Shown here piece after piece: positions 6,974-14,459 of a stretch of DNA of 17,242 bases. This stretch comes from Nitrospiria bacterium. Its GTDB lineage: Bacteria; Nitrospirota; CAKKRA01; 9FT-COMBO-42-15. The position numbers and the translations under genes were made by a program. The notes below the pieces were generated by a model. That model was not told where the DNA came from and did not search any database. It was given only the letters and a program-made list of their open reading frames with translations. Positions within the stretch are counted from its first letter, which is position 1; each line of letters opens with the position of its first letter. The stretch covers positions 1 through 17,242 of the forward strand of contig CAKKST010000244.1 in the NCBI GenBank assembly GCA_919903585.1. The letters are read 5' to 3'.

Positions 6974-9127
6974 ATGAGGCATTTTATCTTGGGAAGGATG
7001 GGGTTTCCTTTCTTTATTATTTTTATAGCGCTTGCTCATCACTTTTCTTATGCCCTCGCAGAAACTGGTGATAGAGGTCTCAGTATAAGATGGAAAAGGG
7101 AGATAGGGACTGAGACATATACCCGGGGCATTACAGAAAAGGGCAGGACAACACATATTCAGGCCTATAATGGCTTTCTGTATGCCCTTGATGAGAGGGG
7201 CAATAAGAGGTGGCGGGTAAAGACTGATCTTTATGAGAATGCATTTAAGAAATTTAATGGGGTCTTGTATACAGGGGCGAGGGATGGATACCTTCTGGCA
7301 ATAAATGGAGACAGCGGTCAGGAGCTCTGGCGTTATAAGGCAGAGGGTTCAATTAATGGTGCGCCAGTAATAGCTGGGGATTTAATCCTTTTTGGCTCAT
7401 CAGGCGGAATTCTTTATGCCATTAATCCTGAAACAGGTTTTAAAAAGTGGTCATACAGGACAGAGAGCGGGGTATCATCCTCTCCTGCAATTAGCGAGGA
7501 TAAGATAGTTTATGTTGGCTCAAAAGACGGCCTCTTTTATGCAATAAGCGCAGAAGGCGGTAAGCTATTGTGGAAATTCAGCGCAGAGGGAGGGATCGTG
7601 GCCTCTCCTGTTATTGACGGTGATAATGTATATTTTGGCGCGAGGGATGAGAAATTATATAGCCTTAACAGATATACGGGTGAGCCGAGATGGCTTTTTA
7701 ATGCAGGCTCTGCATTGAATTCCAATCCACTGATTTATGGCAAGACAATCTGCGCTGCCTCAGATGAGGGCATCTTATACGGCATTGATAAGGAGACAGG
7801 GACTGAAATATGGAGGATAAAACTGGAGAGGCGGTCTAATACAAATCTGGCAGAAGCAGGCGGGGTCTTGTATGCAGGGACAGATGACCTCTATGCAATA
7901 GATATTAATAATGGAAAGGTCATCTGGAGATTTAATGAAAGGGTGAAGGAATTATTTCAGATGGAGATGCAAAGATTAAAGATAGAAGGGGAAAGGAGAT
8001 TAACAGAGGATGAGAAAAGGGCTATCCGTTTAAGGGACTATTTCCCAATTGACAGCAGGGTCAGATCATCTCCAATAATTGCCGGCGGCGATATATCCTT
8101 TGGCACAGAAAAGGGTTATCTCTATCTGGTAAACAGGCTCACAGGAGAGATAAGGTGGAGGTTCAAGACAGGCGCGGCTAACAGCCTGTCACCCATTGCA
8201 GACAGGGAGGCAGTTTATACAGCAGGTGATGATAACATCATATATGCCTTTAATGTAAACTCAGGCCAGATTAAATGGAAGGCAGTTTTATACGGTGAGA
8301 TTGAGAGGATTAATGTTGGAGAAAAAGGGCTCTATGCAGTTGACAGCAACAAGAGGCTTTATGCCCTTAAAAAAAGCGATGGCAATATTAGGTGGTCGCA
8401 CAGGGCAGAGGGCGAGGTAAACGGCATTTATACAATGCAGGAGAGGGATGCACATGAGATAGTTATTCTTCAGACTGATAATGAAAAGATACATGGCATT
8501 GATGGGGATAAAGGGACGACATGGGTTGGGCAGGCCTTTCGTATCCCTGATTTTATTACATCACCAATTGCCATTGAGAATGATATTCTCTTTTTTGGCT
8601 CTGGGAAAGGCGATCTCTATGCGCTTCAATTAAAAGACAAAAGGTTTTCTATTGTGTGGCAGACCCATTTAGGGAAGGCGGTTATAGCAGCTCCAATACT
8701 ATTTAATAATATGGTATATGCTGCCGCAGAGAATGGAGAGATATCAGGCATAGACAAGGCATTGGGGGTAATAAAATGGAGATATGGTCTAAAGGGGAAT
8801 ATAGGATTGCTAACAGCGCATGATGGGGTTATTTATGCTGTAATAAATGAACAGTTTATTCATGCCATAGATGCAGGGGTAAATAAGACACTCTGGAGGT
8901 TTGATGCAAAGACGAGGATAAAGGGCATCAATGTTGTCAATAGTGAAGGACTGTTTGTTACTGCTGATACTGGAGTTATTTACAATATTGATAAGGCTGA
9001 CGGCGCTATACGAAATGAATTTAAGGTTGATGAAGGGATTGCCTCACAACCTGTTTCCGGGGATGGGAATCTGTTTTATATCACAAGGGAAGGGAATCTT
9101 TATACACTGACAATAAGATTGCAATAA
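6974..9127 (+). CDS. Exported double PQQ-type beta-propeller protein
   Basis: A 717-aa predicted periplasmic protein. From ATG 6974 it has a Sec signal: basic MRHFILGR, hydrophobic core, then a likely cut after SYALA (residue 29). The rest is a run of about 40-residue PQQ/BamB-like blades (pattern LYAID..TG...W.F). Blade-closing tryptophans lie at about 80, 119, 159, 200, 240, 280, 318, then 395, 435, 474, 562, 602 and 641, enough for two propellers of seven to eight blades. A charged helical insert (about 322-357) separates the halves. Most PQQ-fold proteins of this type bind proteins rather than the cofactor, and no dehydrogenase catalytic domain is visible, so a scaffold or assembly role is inferred. 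The frame extends to TTG 6938, but ATG 6974 fits the signal peptide; ATG 6998 is also possible, though GGGAAGG then touches the start. A lipoprotein gene follows 11 nt downstream. Confidence 0.88.
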   Translation: MRHFILGRMGFPFFIIFIALAHHFSYALAETGDRGLSIRWKREIGTETYTRGITEKGRTTHIQAYNGFLYALDERGNKRWRVKTDLYENAFKKFNGVLYTGARDGYLLAINGDSGQELWRYKAEGSINGAPVIAGDLILFGSSGGILYAINPETGFKKWSYRTESGVSSSPAISEDKIVYVGSKDGLFYAISAEGGKLLWKFSAEGGIVASPVIDGDNVYFGARDEKLYSLNRYTGEPRWLFNAGSALNSNPLIYGKTICAASDEGILYGIDKETGTEIWRIKLERRSNTNLAEAGGVLYAGTDDLYAIDINNGKVIWRFNERVKELFQMEMQRLKIEGERRLTEDEKRAIRLRDYFPIDSRVRSSPIIAGGDISFGTEKGYLYLVNRLTGEIRWRFKTGAANSLSPIADREAVYTAGDDNIIYAFNVNSGQIKWKAVLYGEIERINVGEKGLYAVDSNKRLYALKKSDGNIRWSHRAEGEVNGIYTMQERDAHEIVILQTDNEKIHGIDGDKGTTWVGQAFRIPDFITSPIAIENDILFFGSGKGDLYALQLKDKRFSIVWQTHLGKAVIAAPILFNNMVYAAAENGEISGIDKALGVIKWRYGLKGNIGLLTAHDGVIYAVINEQFIHAIDAGVNKTLWRFDAKTRIKGINVVNSEGLFVTADTGVIYNIDKADGAIRNEFKVDEGIASQPVSGDGNLFYITREGNLYTLTIRLQ

Positions 9128-9138
9128 AGGAGGGGAAA

Positions 9139-9576
9139 ATGAAATTTAGAAATACAGTATATATGTTTATTTTATTGGCGATACTCTCAGGCTGCGCCAC
9201 AAAGATATCAGGCACAGTGCATCTCCTTGATGAAACCGGGGCGCCATTGAAGGCTGAAAATCCTTCAGGGACTGTAATTAATATGATAAATCTTTCAGTC
9301 CCTATTGGCCGCGCAAATCATTCAGTAGAGGCGAATGATAAAGGCCTTTTTGAAAAGAAGGAGTTAGAAGCCGGGGAATATAAGGTAGAGGCATCAAGAC
9401 TGGGCTTTGCCACTGAGACGCAGGGCGCAAAGCTCGGCAAGTTTAGCCATAAAAAGTTTGAATTTAAACTGAAGAAGATACCAGAGGGCAAGAGAAAGAG
9501 CATCAAAGAGGGCAATAAGGACGAGGAGAAGATTATTAATCCCGGCGAGGTTAATATACAGCCGCCGTCGATGTAA
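9139..9576 (+). CDS. Small lipoprotein with carboxypeptidase-regulatory-like domain
   Basis: A 145-aa protein with a clear lipoprotein signal: MKFRN, a hydrophobic core, and lipobox ILSGC with the lipidated Cys at 19. The mature part (about 23-112) reads as one beta-sandwich of the carboxypeptidase-regulatory/Cna-B-like kind (KISGTVHLLDETGAPLKAE, then NDKGLFEKKELEAGEYKVEA and LGFATET). The last 30 residues are Lys/Glu-rich and probably disordered. Such domains usually act as stalks or binding modules in envelope proteins. AAAGGAGG (9126-9133), overlapping the upstream TAA, gives a strong ribosome site for ATG 9139, so it is co-translated with the propeller gene. Similar domains recur in the next two lipoproteins. 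No precise function can be given. Confidence 0.85.
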   Translation: MKFRNTVYMFILLAILSGCATKISGTVHLLDETGAPLKAENPSGTVINMINLSVPIGRANHSVEANDKGLFEKKELEAGEYKVEASRLGFATETQGAKLGKFSHKKFEFKLKKIPEGKRKSIKEGNKDEEKIINPGEVNIQPPSM

Positions 9577-9607
9577 GGTTGAAAAGGTATAATATCTTAT
9601 TTATTAA

Positions 9608-9630
9608 CAATATTCCCTATAGGGATATTG
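9608..9630. repeat. Short inverted repeat after the small lipoprotein gene
   Basis: CAATATTCCCTA and TAGGGATATTG pair with a single bulged base. No T-run follows, so a terminator is not convincing. It sits 10 bases before the larger element at 9641. Confidence 0.45.
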
Positions 9631-9640
9631 ATAGTAAGTG

Positions 9641-9819
9641 AGGCTCTTGCAAAACTGTTTGTCATCCCCCGCTTAATGCCTGCGAGGGCAAGCCCCGAAT
9701 GCTTTTATCCCCGATACAAACATTCGGGGACGGATCTGCCCCCGACTGAACCTATCGGGGGCAGATTCCCGCTCAGAAACTCTGCGGGAATGACAGAATT
9801 GGGACTTTTGCAAGAGCCT
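9641..9819. repeat. 179-bp nested palindromic element
   Basis: Outer arms AGGCTCTTGCAAAA (9641-9654) and TTTTGCAAGAGCCT (9806-9819) are perfect 14-bp complements. Inside are TGTCATCCCCCGC (9660-9672) against GCGGGAATGACA (9784-9795, imperfect), CCCCGAATG (9693-9701) against CATTCGGGG (9721-9729), and ATCTGCCCCCGA (9734-9745) against TCGGGGGCAGAT (9755-9766). The right end matches the element at 2445-2532. It lies wholly upstream of the chosen start of the next lipoprotein gene, although that reading frame stays open through it. Confidence 0.8.
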
Positions 9820-9859
9820 GCCCCTGCATGTATTAAGCAGGGGGGAGATTTTTACAATT

Positions 9860-9877
9860 ATGTCTATTCAATTATGA
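9860..9877 (+). other. Possible five-codon leader ORF (MSIQL)
   Basis: ATG 9860 follows GGGGGAG (9841-9847) by 12 nt and reads five codons to a TGA at 9875-9877 that overlaps ATG 9874 of the lipoprotein gene (ATGA). The lipoprotein start has no good ribosome site of its own, so reinitiation from this mini-ORF would explain its translation. Such short frames also arise by chance. Confidence 0.2.
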
Positions 9878-10320
9878 GACCCTTAATAACAGGCATTATG
9901 TGGCAGAGGGCATTTCTACAGGTAATAGTTTTACTTCTCCCATTGGCTACTGGCTGCACCCTTAGAGGGGATACAGATGTTTATTTGATTATTGAGAGCA
10001 GGGATGAGAATGGCGATCTCCTTCCTGATGCAAGGGTAATAATCAATGGCATTGAGAAGGGGGTAACAGACGGGAATGGGCTTTTCAGCGGGATTATAAA
10101 GACAACAATTGGAAGGGATGTAAGTCTCAAGGCAGTAAAGGATAATAAGAGCTGGAAGACCGTCTTCAAGATATATCCAAAGATAGATGATATAAAGAGG
10201 GGCGAAAAGAGGGATGGTTTTGAGGGTGATATAAAACTGGACGAGGAGGTGGCTGCCATTGCAGAGGCGCACCAGAAGGGGGAGTACAGGTTTATTGCGA
10301 TCCTCGCAAAAAATAATTAG
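9874..10320 (+). CDS. Small lipoprotein, carboxypeptidase-regulatory-like domain
   Basis: From ATG 9874 this is a 148-aa protein with a lipoprotein signal: hydrophobic FLQVIVLLLPLATGC ending in a lipobox with Cys at residue 28. The mature part (about 33-125) resembles the first domain of the 864-aa lipoprotein next door: DVYLIIESRDENGDLLPDA, then INGIEKGVTDGNGLFSG, then a Trp-containing strand. The frame is open back to TTG 9628, but those extra 82 codons are encoded by a palindromic repeat and would bury the signal peptide, so they are rejected. ATG 9874 overlaps the stop of a five-codon mini-ORF; ATG 9898 (MWQRAFLQ) is an equally acceptable start with a weak CAGG. Function is unknown; its likely partners are the other lipoproteins of the cluster. 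Confidence 0.75.
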   Translation: MRPLITGIMWQRAFLQVIVLLLPLATGCTLRGDTDVYLIIESRDENGDLLPDARVIINGIEKGVTDGNGLFSGIIKTTIGRDVSLKAVKDNKSWKTVFKIYPKIDDIKRGEKRDGFEGDIKLDEEVAAIAEAHQKGEYRFIAILAKNN

Positions 10321-10359
10321 CAATGAATAATAGGGCTTCACAAAAATCGTTTCGTTCTT

Positions 10360-10442
10360 GATTACACAGATTACAAGAGACGGATTGCACAGATTATGAG
10401 GATTTTAAATCTGCGTAATCGCTTTTAAGAATCTGTGTAATC
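10360..10442. repeat. 83-bp nested inverted repeat (GATTACACAGATT type)
   Basis: GATTACACAGATT (10360-10372) and AATCTGTGTAATC (10430-10442) are exact 13-bp complements. A diverged inner pair, GATTGCACAGATT (10383-10395) and AATCTGCGTAATC (10408-10420), makes a second stem of the same motif. It fills the gap before the 864-aa lipoprotein gene and ends just before that gene's ribosome site. Confidence 0.75.
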
Positions 10443-10465
10443 ATCTAATTCAAGGAGGGCTTAAT

Positions 10466-13060
10466 ATGAGAAATAATATTACAAAGAATTCCCTGCTTAT
10501 TATGGCGGTTCTTGCGCTATTTTTAGCGGTTGCATGTTCAAAGGGAAATAAGATAGAGCTTGCCATTGAGGCAATGTCTGCATCTGACGGCATGTCGCTA
10601 TCTCAGGCAAAGATAATCTTAGATAATAAAGAAGAGGGGGAGACCGACTCCTCCGGGAAATTCAACGGCCAGATAATAAGAAAGCCGGGTACAGAGGTAG
10701 AGCTTGTAATAAAAAAAGATGCAAAGGGTTACAGGTATGAGCCATGGAAGAAGGCCTTTATTATAAGGCTGCCAAAGGACAGCGCTGCTGTTGATAAATA
10801 CGAGTTTATTGCAGAACTAAGCGGCGGAAAATATATCACAATAACAGCAAAAGAGAAGGACTCACCGATTTCATCGGCCCAGATAATGATTGATAAAAAG
10901 AAGGCAGGTGTTACAAATGATAAGGGGATGTACGAGCATACATATACAGGGGCTTTTTCAAAAGAGGCAGCGATTTCTGCATCAAAGGCAGGTTATGTGG
11001 CAGGTGAAAGCAGGGTTAAGATAGAGCCGGGGGCAGAGGTTGTTGTTAATCTTACAAAGTATATCAATCTGAATATCACAGCGCAGACAGAGGACTACGG
11101 TGTAGTAAGCGGTATCGCAGGTATTGATGTTTACATAAATGGGAAGCCTCAGGGCAAGACAAATAAGAAGGGTGAGTTTGTATACGATTATAAAGGTGAG
11201 CCGAATAAAAAGGTTACGGTTGAACTGAAGGCTGCGGATTATATCCCATATTCATGGAAGAAGGATGTGGTGTTAAAGGATAGCTCCACCCTTACAAGAT
11301 ATTTCTATCCTGTCTCGCCAAAACCTATAAAGGTCGGCATATATAAGTTTGCAAGCAACCTTTATGCAGATAATGAGGTGAAAGAGATCATCAGCAGGGT
11401 GCATACTTCTTTATCAGACAGCCTCTTTGATAACAAGGCATTTAAGGAGGTTCCAACAAATGTCCTGATTGATGAGGTAAAGAAGAATAAACTCAGCCTT
11501 GATAAGATGACAGGCAAGGGATGGGCGAATACAAACCTGAAAAAGCTCATTGATATGATTATTGTGGGCAGTATCGGCAAAGACGACAAAGGCTATACAG
11601 TAGAGACAAAGGTGTATACATCTAAGGGTAAGATCCTTCTAAGTGTTATAAAGCAGGTAAAGGGGTTAAGGGATATTGATTCTGCGGCGAGGGATCTGGC
11701 ATCTGAGATAGCCGAGAGATTCCCCTTTGAAGGCACGGTTGTTGCTGTTGAGGATGACGGTTTAAAGATAAATCTCGGAAAGGCCGGCGGCTACAGGCTG
11801 TCAAGGGGTATGGAGTTTGATGTGCAGGCTGCCAAATTTGATAATGAAGGAAAGATAACAGGCGTAAATAATATAGGCGTTGTTGAGCTTAAAAAGATTG
11901 ATGCGGCTTCCTCTCTCGCTGCGCCAGTGAATGTTAAGGGCAAGGCAGCGATAGGCGATAAGGTTGTGAGGAAGCTCTATGAGTACACAGAGGCCGGAGA
12001 TAAGGTTTTTTTTACAGTTGCGGTAAAGGGCGGCAGGACAGGGGCAGTAAAGGATTTAAGCGGTGTAAATATCTATCTTGAGAGCCTATGGATGGGCGCC
12101 ACAGAGAAGGACGGGAGGTTTGATATACCGGTTAAACTGGGAAGGAGATACTCATTAATACTCTATAAACACGGGTATCAGCAGGTTAAGGATAAGGTAA
12201 GCCTTGATAAGAATAAAGAGGTAAAGGAGTTTCAGATGACTCCGAATACAGCAGCCTTTAAGGCAGAATCATCCCCGTCCGGCGCAGAGGTCTCTGTAGA
12301 CGGCGAGCCCCTCGGCAAGACGCCATTCACAGATGGTAAGCCTGTGGAACTCGGCTTCCATACAATTAAGGTCTCGGCTGGACAGGACTATCGTGACTGG
12401 GAAGATGTAGTGGAATTTGATAAGGAGGTTATTGATAAGACAGGCCCGAATAAGATTGTATTGCATAAGGATTATCTCAGGCTTGGGGATGAAGAGTATA
12501 AGAAGGGGGCTGTTGATAAGGCGATTGCCTTATATTCAAGCACAGAAAAGGGGCATCCTGACTATTCGGTTGCAAGACACAGGCTTGCCCAGATATATCT
12601 GGATGATAAAGGCGATTATGAAAATGCTATGAGGGAATTTGAGAATGTACTCTCTCTCCCTGAGAATCAGCAGTTGATTTATAAAAGATTTGCCGTGACA
12701 TTTACAAACCTCGGCCATGCCTATTATCTTAAGGCCAATGACCTGATAAGGACAGACAGGAATGAGGCTGCCAGATATTTCCAGAAGGCGATTGATAATC
12801 TCCAGACAGCAAGGCAGAATACGAGATTCTTCCCGAATGACAATTATGATGAGGGGCTGCATGACACGATCTATTATCTTGCCCTTTCATATCACAAGCT
12901 CTATCTCTTATCAAAGAGGGATACATTTTTAAGGAATGCAAACTGGGCATGGAGGGATTATTTTGACTTTTTCCCCAAGACACTTGAAGGAAAGGCAGAA
13001 TATGAAAAGGCGCGAGACGGTGCAAAGGTATACTGGAGCCAGATAAAGGATAAACTATAA
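10466..13060 (+). CDS. Composite lipoprotein: regulatory-like domains, TolB-N/CsgG-like core, PEGA, TPR
   Basis: An 864-aa predicted lipoprotein: signal peptide with lipobox LAVAC, lipidated Cys24. Domains in order: three carboxypeptidase-regulatory/Cna-B-like sandwiches (about 29-118, 122-197, 199-283; each with A.I.ID..K.G.T...G-type core); an alpha/beta domain (about 286-420, KPIKVGIYKFAS then IIVGSIGKDDKGYTVETKVY) like TolB-N/CsgG/LpoB folds; a beta domain (about 421-503, GTVVAVEDDGLKINLGKAGG, ending GDKVVRK) like the FlgT C-terminal domain; another regulatory-like sandwich (about 512-592); a PEGA domain (about 596-665, SSPSGAEVSVDGEPLGKTPF); and TPR-like helices (about 667-860). It probably sits in the periplasm on a membrane as a multi-partner scaffold. 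AAGGAGG (10452-10458) precedes ATG 10466. The PD40 gene follows after 3 nt. Domain names come from pattern, not a search. Confidence 0.85.
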   Translation: MRNNITKNSLLIMAVLALFLAVACSKGNKIELAIEAMSASDGMSLSQAKIILDNKEEGETDSSGKFNGQIIRKPGTEVELVIKKDAKGYRYEPWKKAFIIRLPKDSAAVDKYEFIAELSGGKYITITAKEKDSPISSAQIMIDKKKAGVTNDKGMYEHTYTGAFSKEAAISASKAGYVAGESRVKIEPGAEVVVNLTKYINLNITAQTEDYGVVSGIAGIDVYINGKPQGKTNKKGEFVYDYKGEPNKKVTVELKAADYIPYSWKKDVVLKDSSTLTRYFYPVSPKPIKVGIYKFASNLYADNEVKEIISRVHTSLSDSLFDNKAFKEVPTNVLIDEVKKNKLSLDKMTGKGWANTNLKKLIDMIIVGSIGKDDKGYTVETKVYTSKGKILLSVIKQVKGLRDIDSAARDLASEIAERFPFEGTVVAVEDDGLKINLGKAGGYRLSRGMEFDVQAAKFDNEGKITGVNNIGVVELKKIDAASSLAAPVNVKGKAAIGDKVVRKLYEYTEAGDKVFFTVAVKGGRTGAVKDLSGVNIYLESLWMGATEKDGRFDIPVKLGRRYSLILYKHGYQQVKDKVSLDKNKEVKEFQMTPNTAAFKAESSPSGAEVSVDGEPLGKTPFTDGKPVELGFHTIKVSAGQDYRDWEDVVEFDKEVIDKTGPNKIVLHKDYLRLGDEEYKKGAVDKAIALYSSTEKGHPDYSVARHRLAQIYLDDKGDYENAMREFENVLSLPENQQLIYKRFAVTFTNLGHAYYLKANDLIRTDRNEAARYFQKAIDNLQTARQNTRFFPNDNYDEGLHDTIYYLALSYHKLYLLSKRDTFLRNANWAWRDYFDFFPKTLEGKAEYEKARDGAKVYWSQIKDKL

Positions 13061-13063
13061 TTG

Positions 13064-14338
13064 ATGCAGAGATTCTATTTGCTGCTGATCGCACTGGGCA
13101 TTTCCCTGATGATGTATGAGATTCTTTATTCTGAGGAGAAGAAGGGAATCCCTCTGTATCCCCCCTTAGTAAGGGGGGGATTAAGGGGGGTGTCTGATTA
13201 TATTACTGAGGCATTTGGCCCAATAAAACCTGAAGATTATCAGAATGGCGGTGTAAGGATTATTAAAACGAAGGCATTTACAGAGGTTGCTGCAGGCTAT
13301 AATGAATCAAATCCCCGCTGGTCTCCATCAGCAAGGACTATCGCCTATGAGAGATCAGAGGACAGCAATAAAGAGATAGTTATAAGGGATATAAAGGGGG
13401 AAATTCTTGATACATTGATGCTCAATTCAAAGGGCGAGAGGAAGAAGAAGGGGGTTGAGGATTTTCTCTTTGATGAAATGAAGGATGTTGATGCAGGCTA
13501 CAATGCAAATCTCTCATGGTCTCCTGATGGAAAGGGCTTTGCTTTTATGAGCAATTCCTCGCAGGGTGATTATGATGTCTATATTGGGGGCATTAATGAA
13601 AGATTAAGAAAGATAGCAGGCCATAAGGAAAAGGATGGCCAGCCTGCATGGTCGCCTGCAGGTGATAAGATAGCCTTTGTCTCAGGCAGAAGCGGAAAGG
13701 GTGATATCTATATCTACGACATAAAAAGAAATATAACCACACAATTGACATTTGGTGATAAGGTTGAGCTTTATCCAAACTGGTCGCCAGATGGAAAAAG
13801 GATCGCCTTTATATCAGGTGATGATGACAATCACGATATATGCGTGATTAATGATATTGAGAGGCCGAGTGAATCACTGAGATGCCTCACAGAATGGTTT
13901 TTTGACGACCTCGCGCCAACATGGTCGCCTGACGGTGCAATGATTGCGTTTTATTCAAACTATCATCCATCTGATGAGGCAGGGATCTGGGCAATATTTG
14001 CAATAAAGGCAGACGGCAGCGATTTTGCAAAGGGTAAGGGGCTTACTGAAAAGATGGTAGCTGCTGATGTGATTGCAGATGTGGAGGCCGGCCCGGCATG
14101 GTCCCCTGACAGCAGTAAGATATTTTATGTAAAGAATGCAAAGGATGAGTTTAATCCCATATATGCAGTTGATCTTAAGAATAAGAGGCATTACAAACTG
14201 GATACAGGCACAAAGATGAATCATGATGTTGTCTGTTCAGGGGACGGCATACTGAGCTTCAGGGCGCAGGTGGATCAGTGGGATCATATATTCATTGCAC
14301 TGACTAATTTTGTATTACAAAAATACCCCTCACCCTAA
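13064..14338 (+). CDS. TolB-like PD40 beta-propeller protein, both ends altered by repeats
   Basis: A 424-aa predicted periplasmic protein. A hydrophobic N-terminus (MQRFYLLLIALGISLMMYEI) acts as signal or anchor. Six PD40 blades follow, marked by WSP motifs at Trp86, 152, 196, 240, 287 and 346 (for example WSPDGKRIAFIS), as in the TolB propeller. TolB's own N-terminal alpha/beta domain is absent here, while a TolB-N-like domain is in the preceding lipoprotein. Residues 28-43 (GIPLYPPLVRGGLRGV) are encoded by a palindromic repeat inserted in frame, and the final YPSP plus stop come from a second repeat. ATG 13064 is preferred over the adjacent TTG 13061. It begins 3 nt after the upstream stop, so translation is probably coupled. 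It is not called tolB because Pal, TolQ, TolR and TolA are not in the window. Confidence 0.85.
   Translation: MQRFYLLLIALGISLMMYEILYSEEKKGIPLYPPLVRGGLRGVSDYITEAFGPIKPEDYQNGGVRIIKTKAFTEVAAGYNESNPRWSPSARTIAYERSEDSNKEIVIRDIKGEILDTLMLNSKGERKKKGVEDFLFDEMKDVDAGYNANLSWSPDGKGFAFMSNSSQGDYDVYIGGINERLRKIAGHKEKDGQPAWSPAGDKIAFVSGRSGKGDIYIYDIKRNITTQLTFGDKVELYPNWSPDGKRIAFISGDDDNHDICVINDIERPSESLRCLTEWFFDDLAPTWSPDGAMIAFYSNYHPSDEAGIWAIFAIKADGSDFAKGKGLTEKMVAADVIADVEAGPAWSPDSSKIFYVKNAKDEFNPIYAVDLKNKRHYKLDTGTKMNHDVVCSGDGILSFRAQVDQWDHIFIALTNFVLQKYPSP
13147..13192. repeat. Palindromic repeat inserted in frame in the PD40 gene
   Basis: ATCCCCCCTT (13158-13167) and AAGGGGGGAT (13171-13180) form a perfect 10-bp stem with loop AGT, followed by TTAAGGGGGGTG. 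The same plan is seen at 14411-14448. It keeps the frame open and adds about 16 residues just after the signal peptide, where no blade is disrupted. Confidence 0.75.
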
Positions 14339-14397
14339 CCCTCTCCCCATAGGGGAGAGGGGATATTGTTAGTTTCCTCTCCCGCAAGGGGAGAGGG
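14326..14397. repeat. CCCTCTCCCC hairpin repeat supplying the PD40 gene stop
   Basis: CCCTCTCCCC (14339-14348) and GGGGAGAGGG (14352-14361) pair around loop ATA; a second stem CCTCTCCC (14376-14383) with GGGAGAGG (14389-14396) has loop GCAAG. The block begins CCCCTCACCCTAACC, of which codons Pro-Ser-Pro-stop are read by the PD40 gene. The stems could slow or end transcription, but no T-run follows. Confidence 0.7.
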
Positions 14398-14410
14398 AAT
14401 TAAAGAGAGA

Positions 14411-14448
14411 CTCCCCTCCCTTGATGGGAGGGGATTAAGGGGAGGGTG
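14411..14448. repeat. CCCCTCCC hairpin repeat upstream of the TPR gene
   Basis: CCCCTCCC (14413-14420) and GGGAGGGG (14426-14433) form an 8-bp stem with loop TTGAT, followed by ATTAAGGGGAGGGTG. This is a variant of the repeat at 13147-13192. Its tail GGGGAGGG (14439-14446) is the only Shine-Dalgarno-like sequence before ATG 14460, 13 nt away. Confidence 0.7.
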
Positions 14449-14459
14449 AAACTAAAATT

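Noticed and set aside
6974..9127. PQQ-dependent dehydrogenase
   Set aside because: Only the repeat blades are seen; no cytochrome motif (CxxCH) or dehydrogenase active-site pattern.
9628..9873. N-terminal 82-codon extension of the second small lipoprotein
   Set aside because: Encoded by a palindromic repeat and would place the signal peptide and lipobox internally.
12536..13094. Antisense ORFs of 108 and 121 aa opposite the lipoprotein 3' end
   Set aside because: No signal, family pattern or ribosome site; the sense strand has clear TPR coding.
14326..14448. CRISPR-like or terminator array
   Set aside because: The hairpins are not evenly spaced direct repeats with unique spacers, and none is followed by a T-run, so neither label fits well.
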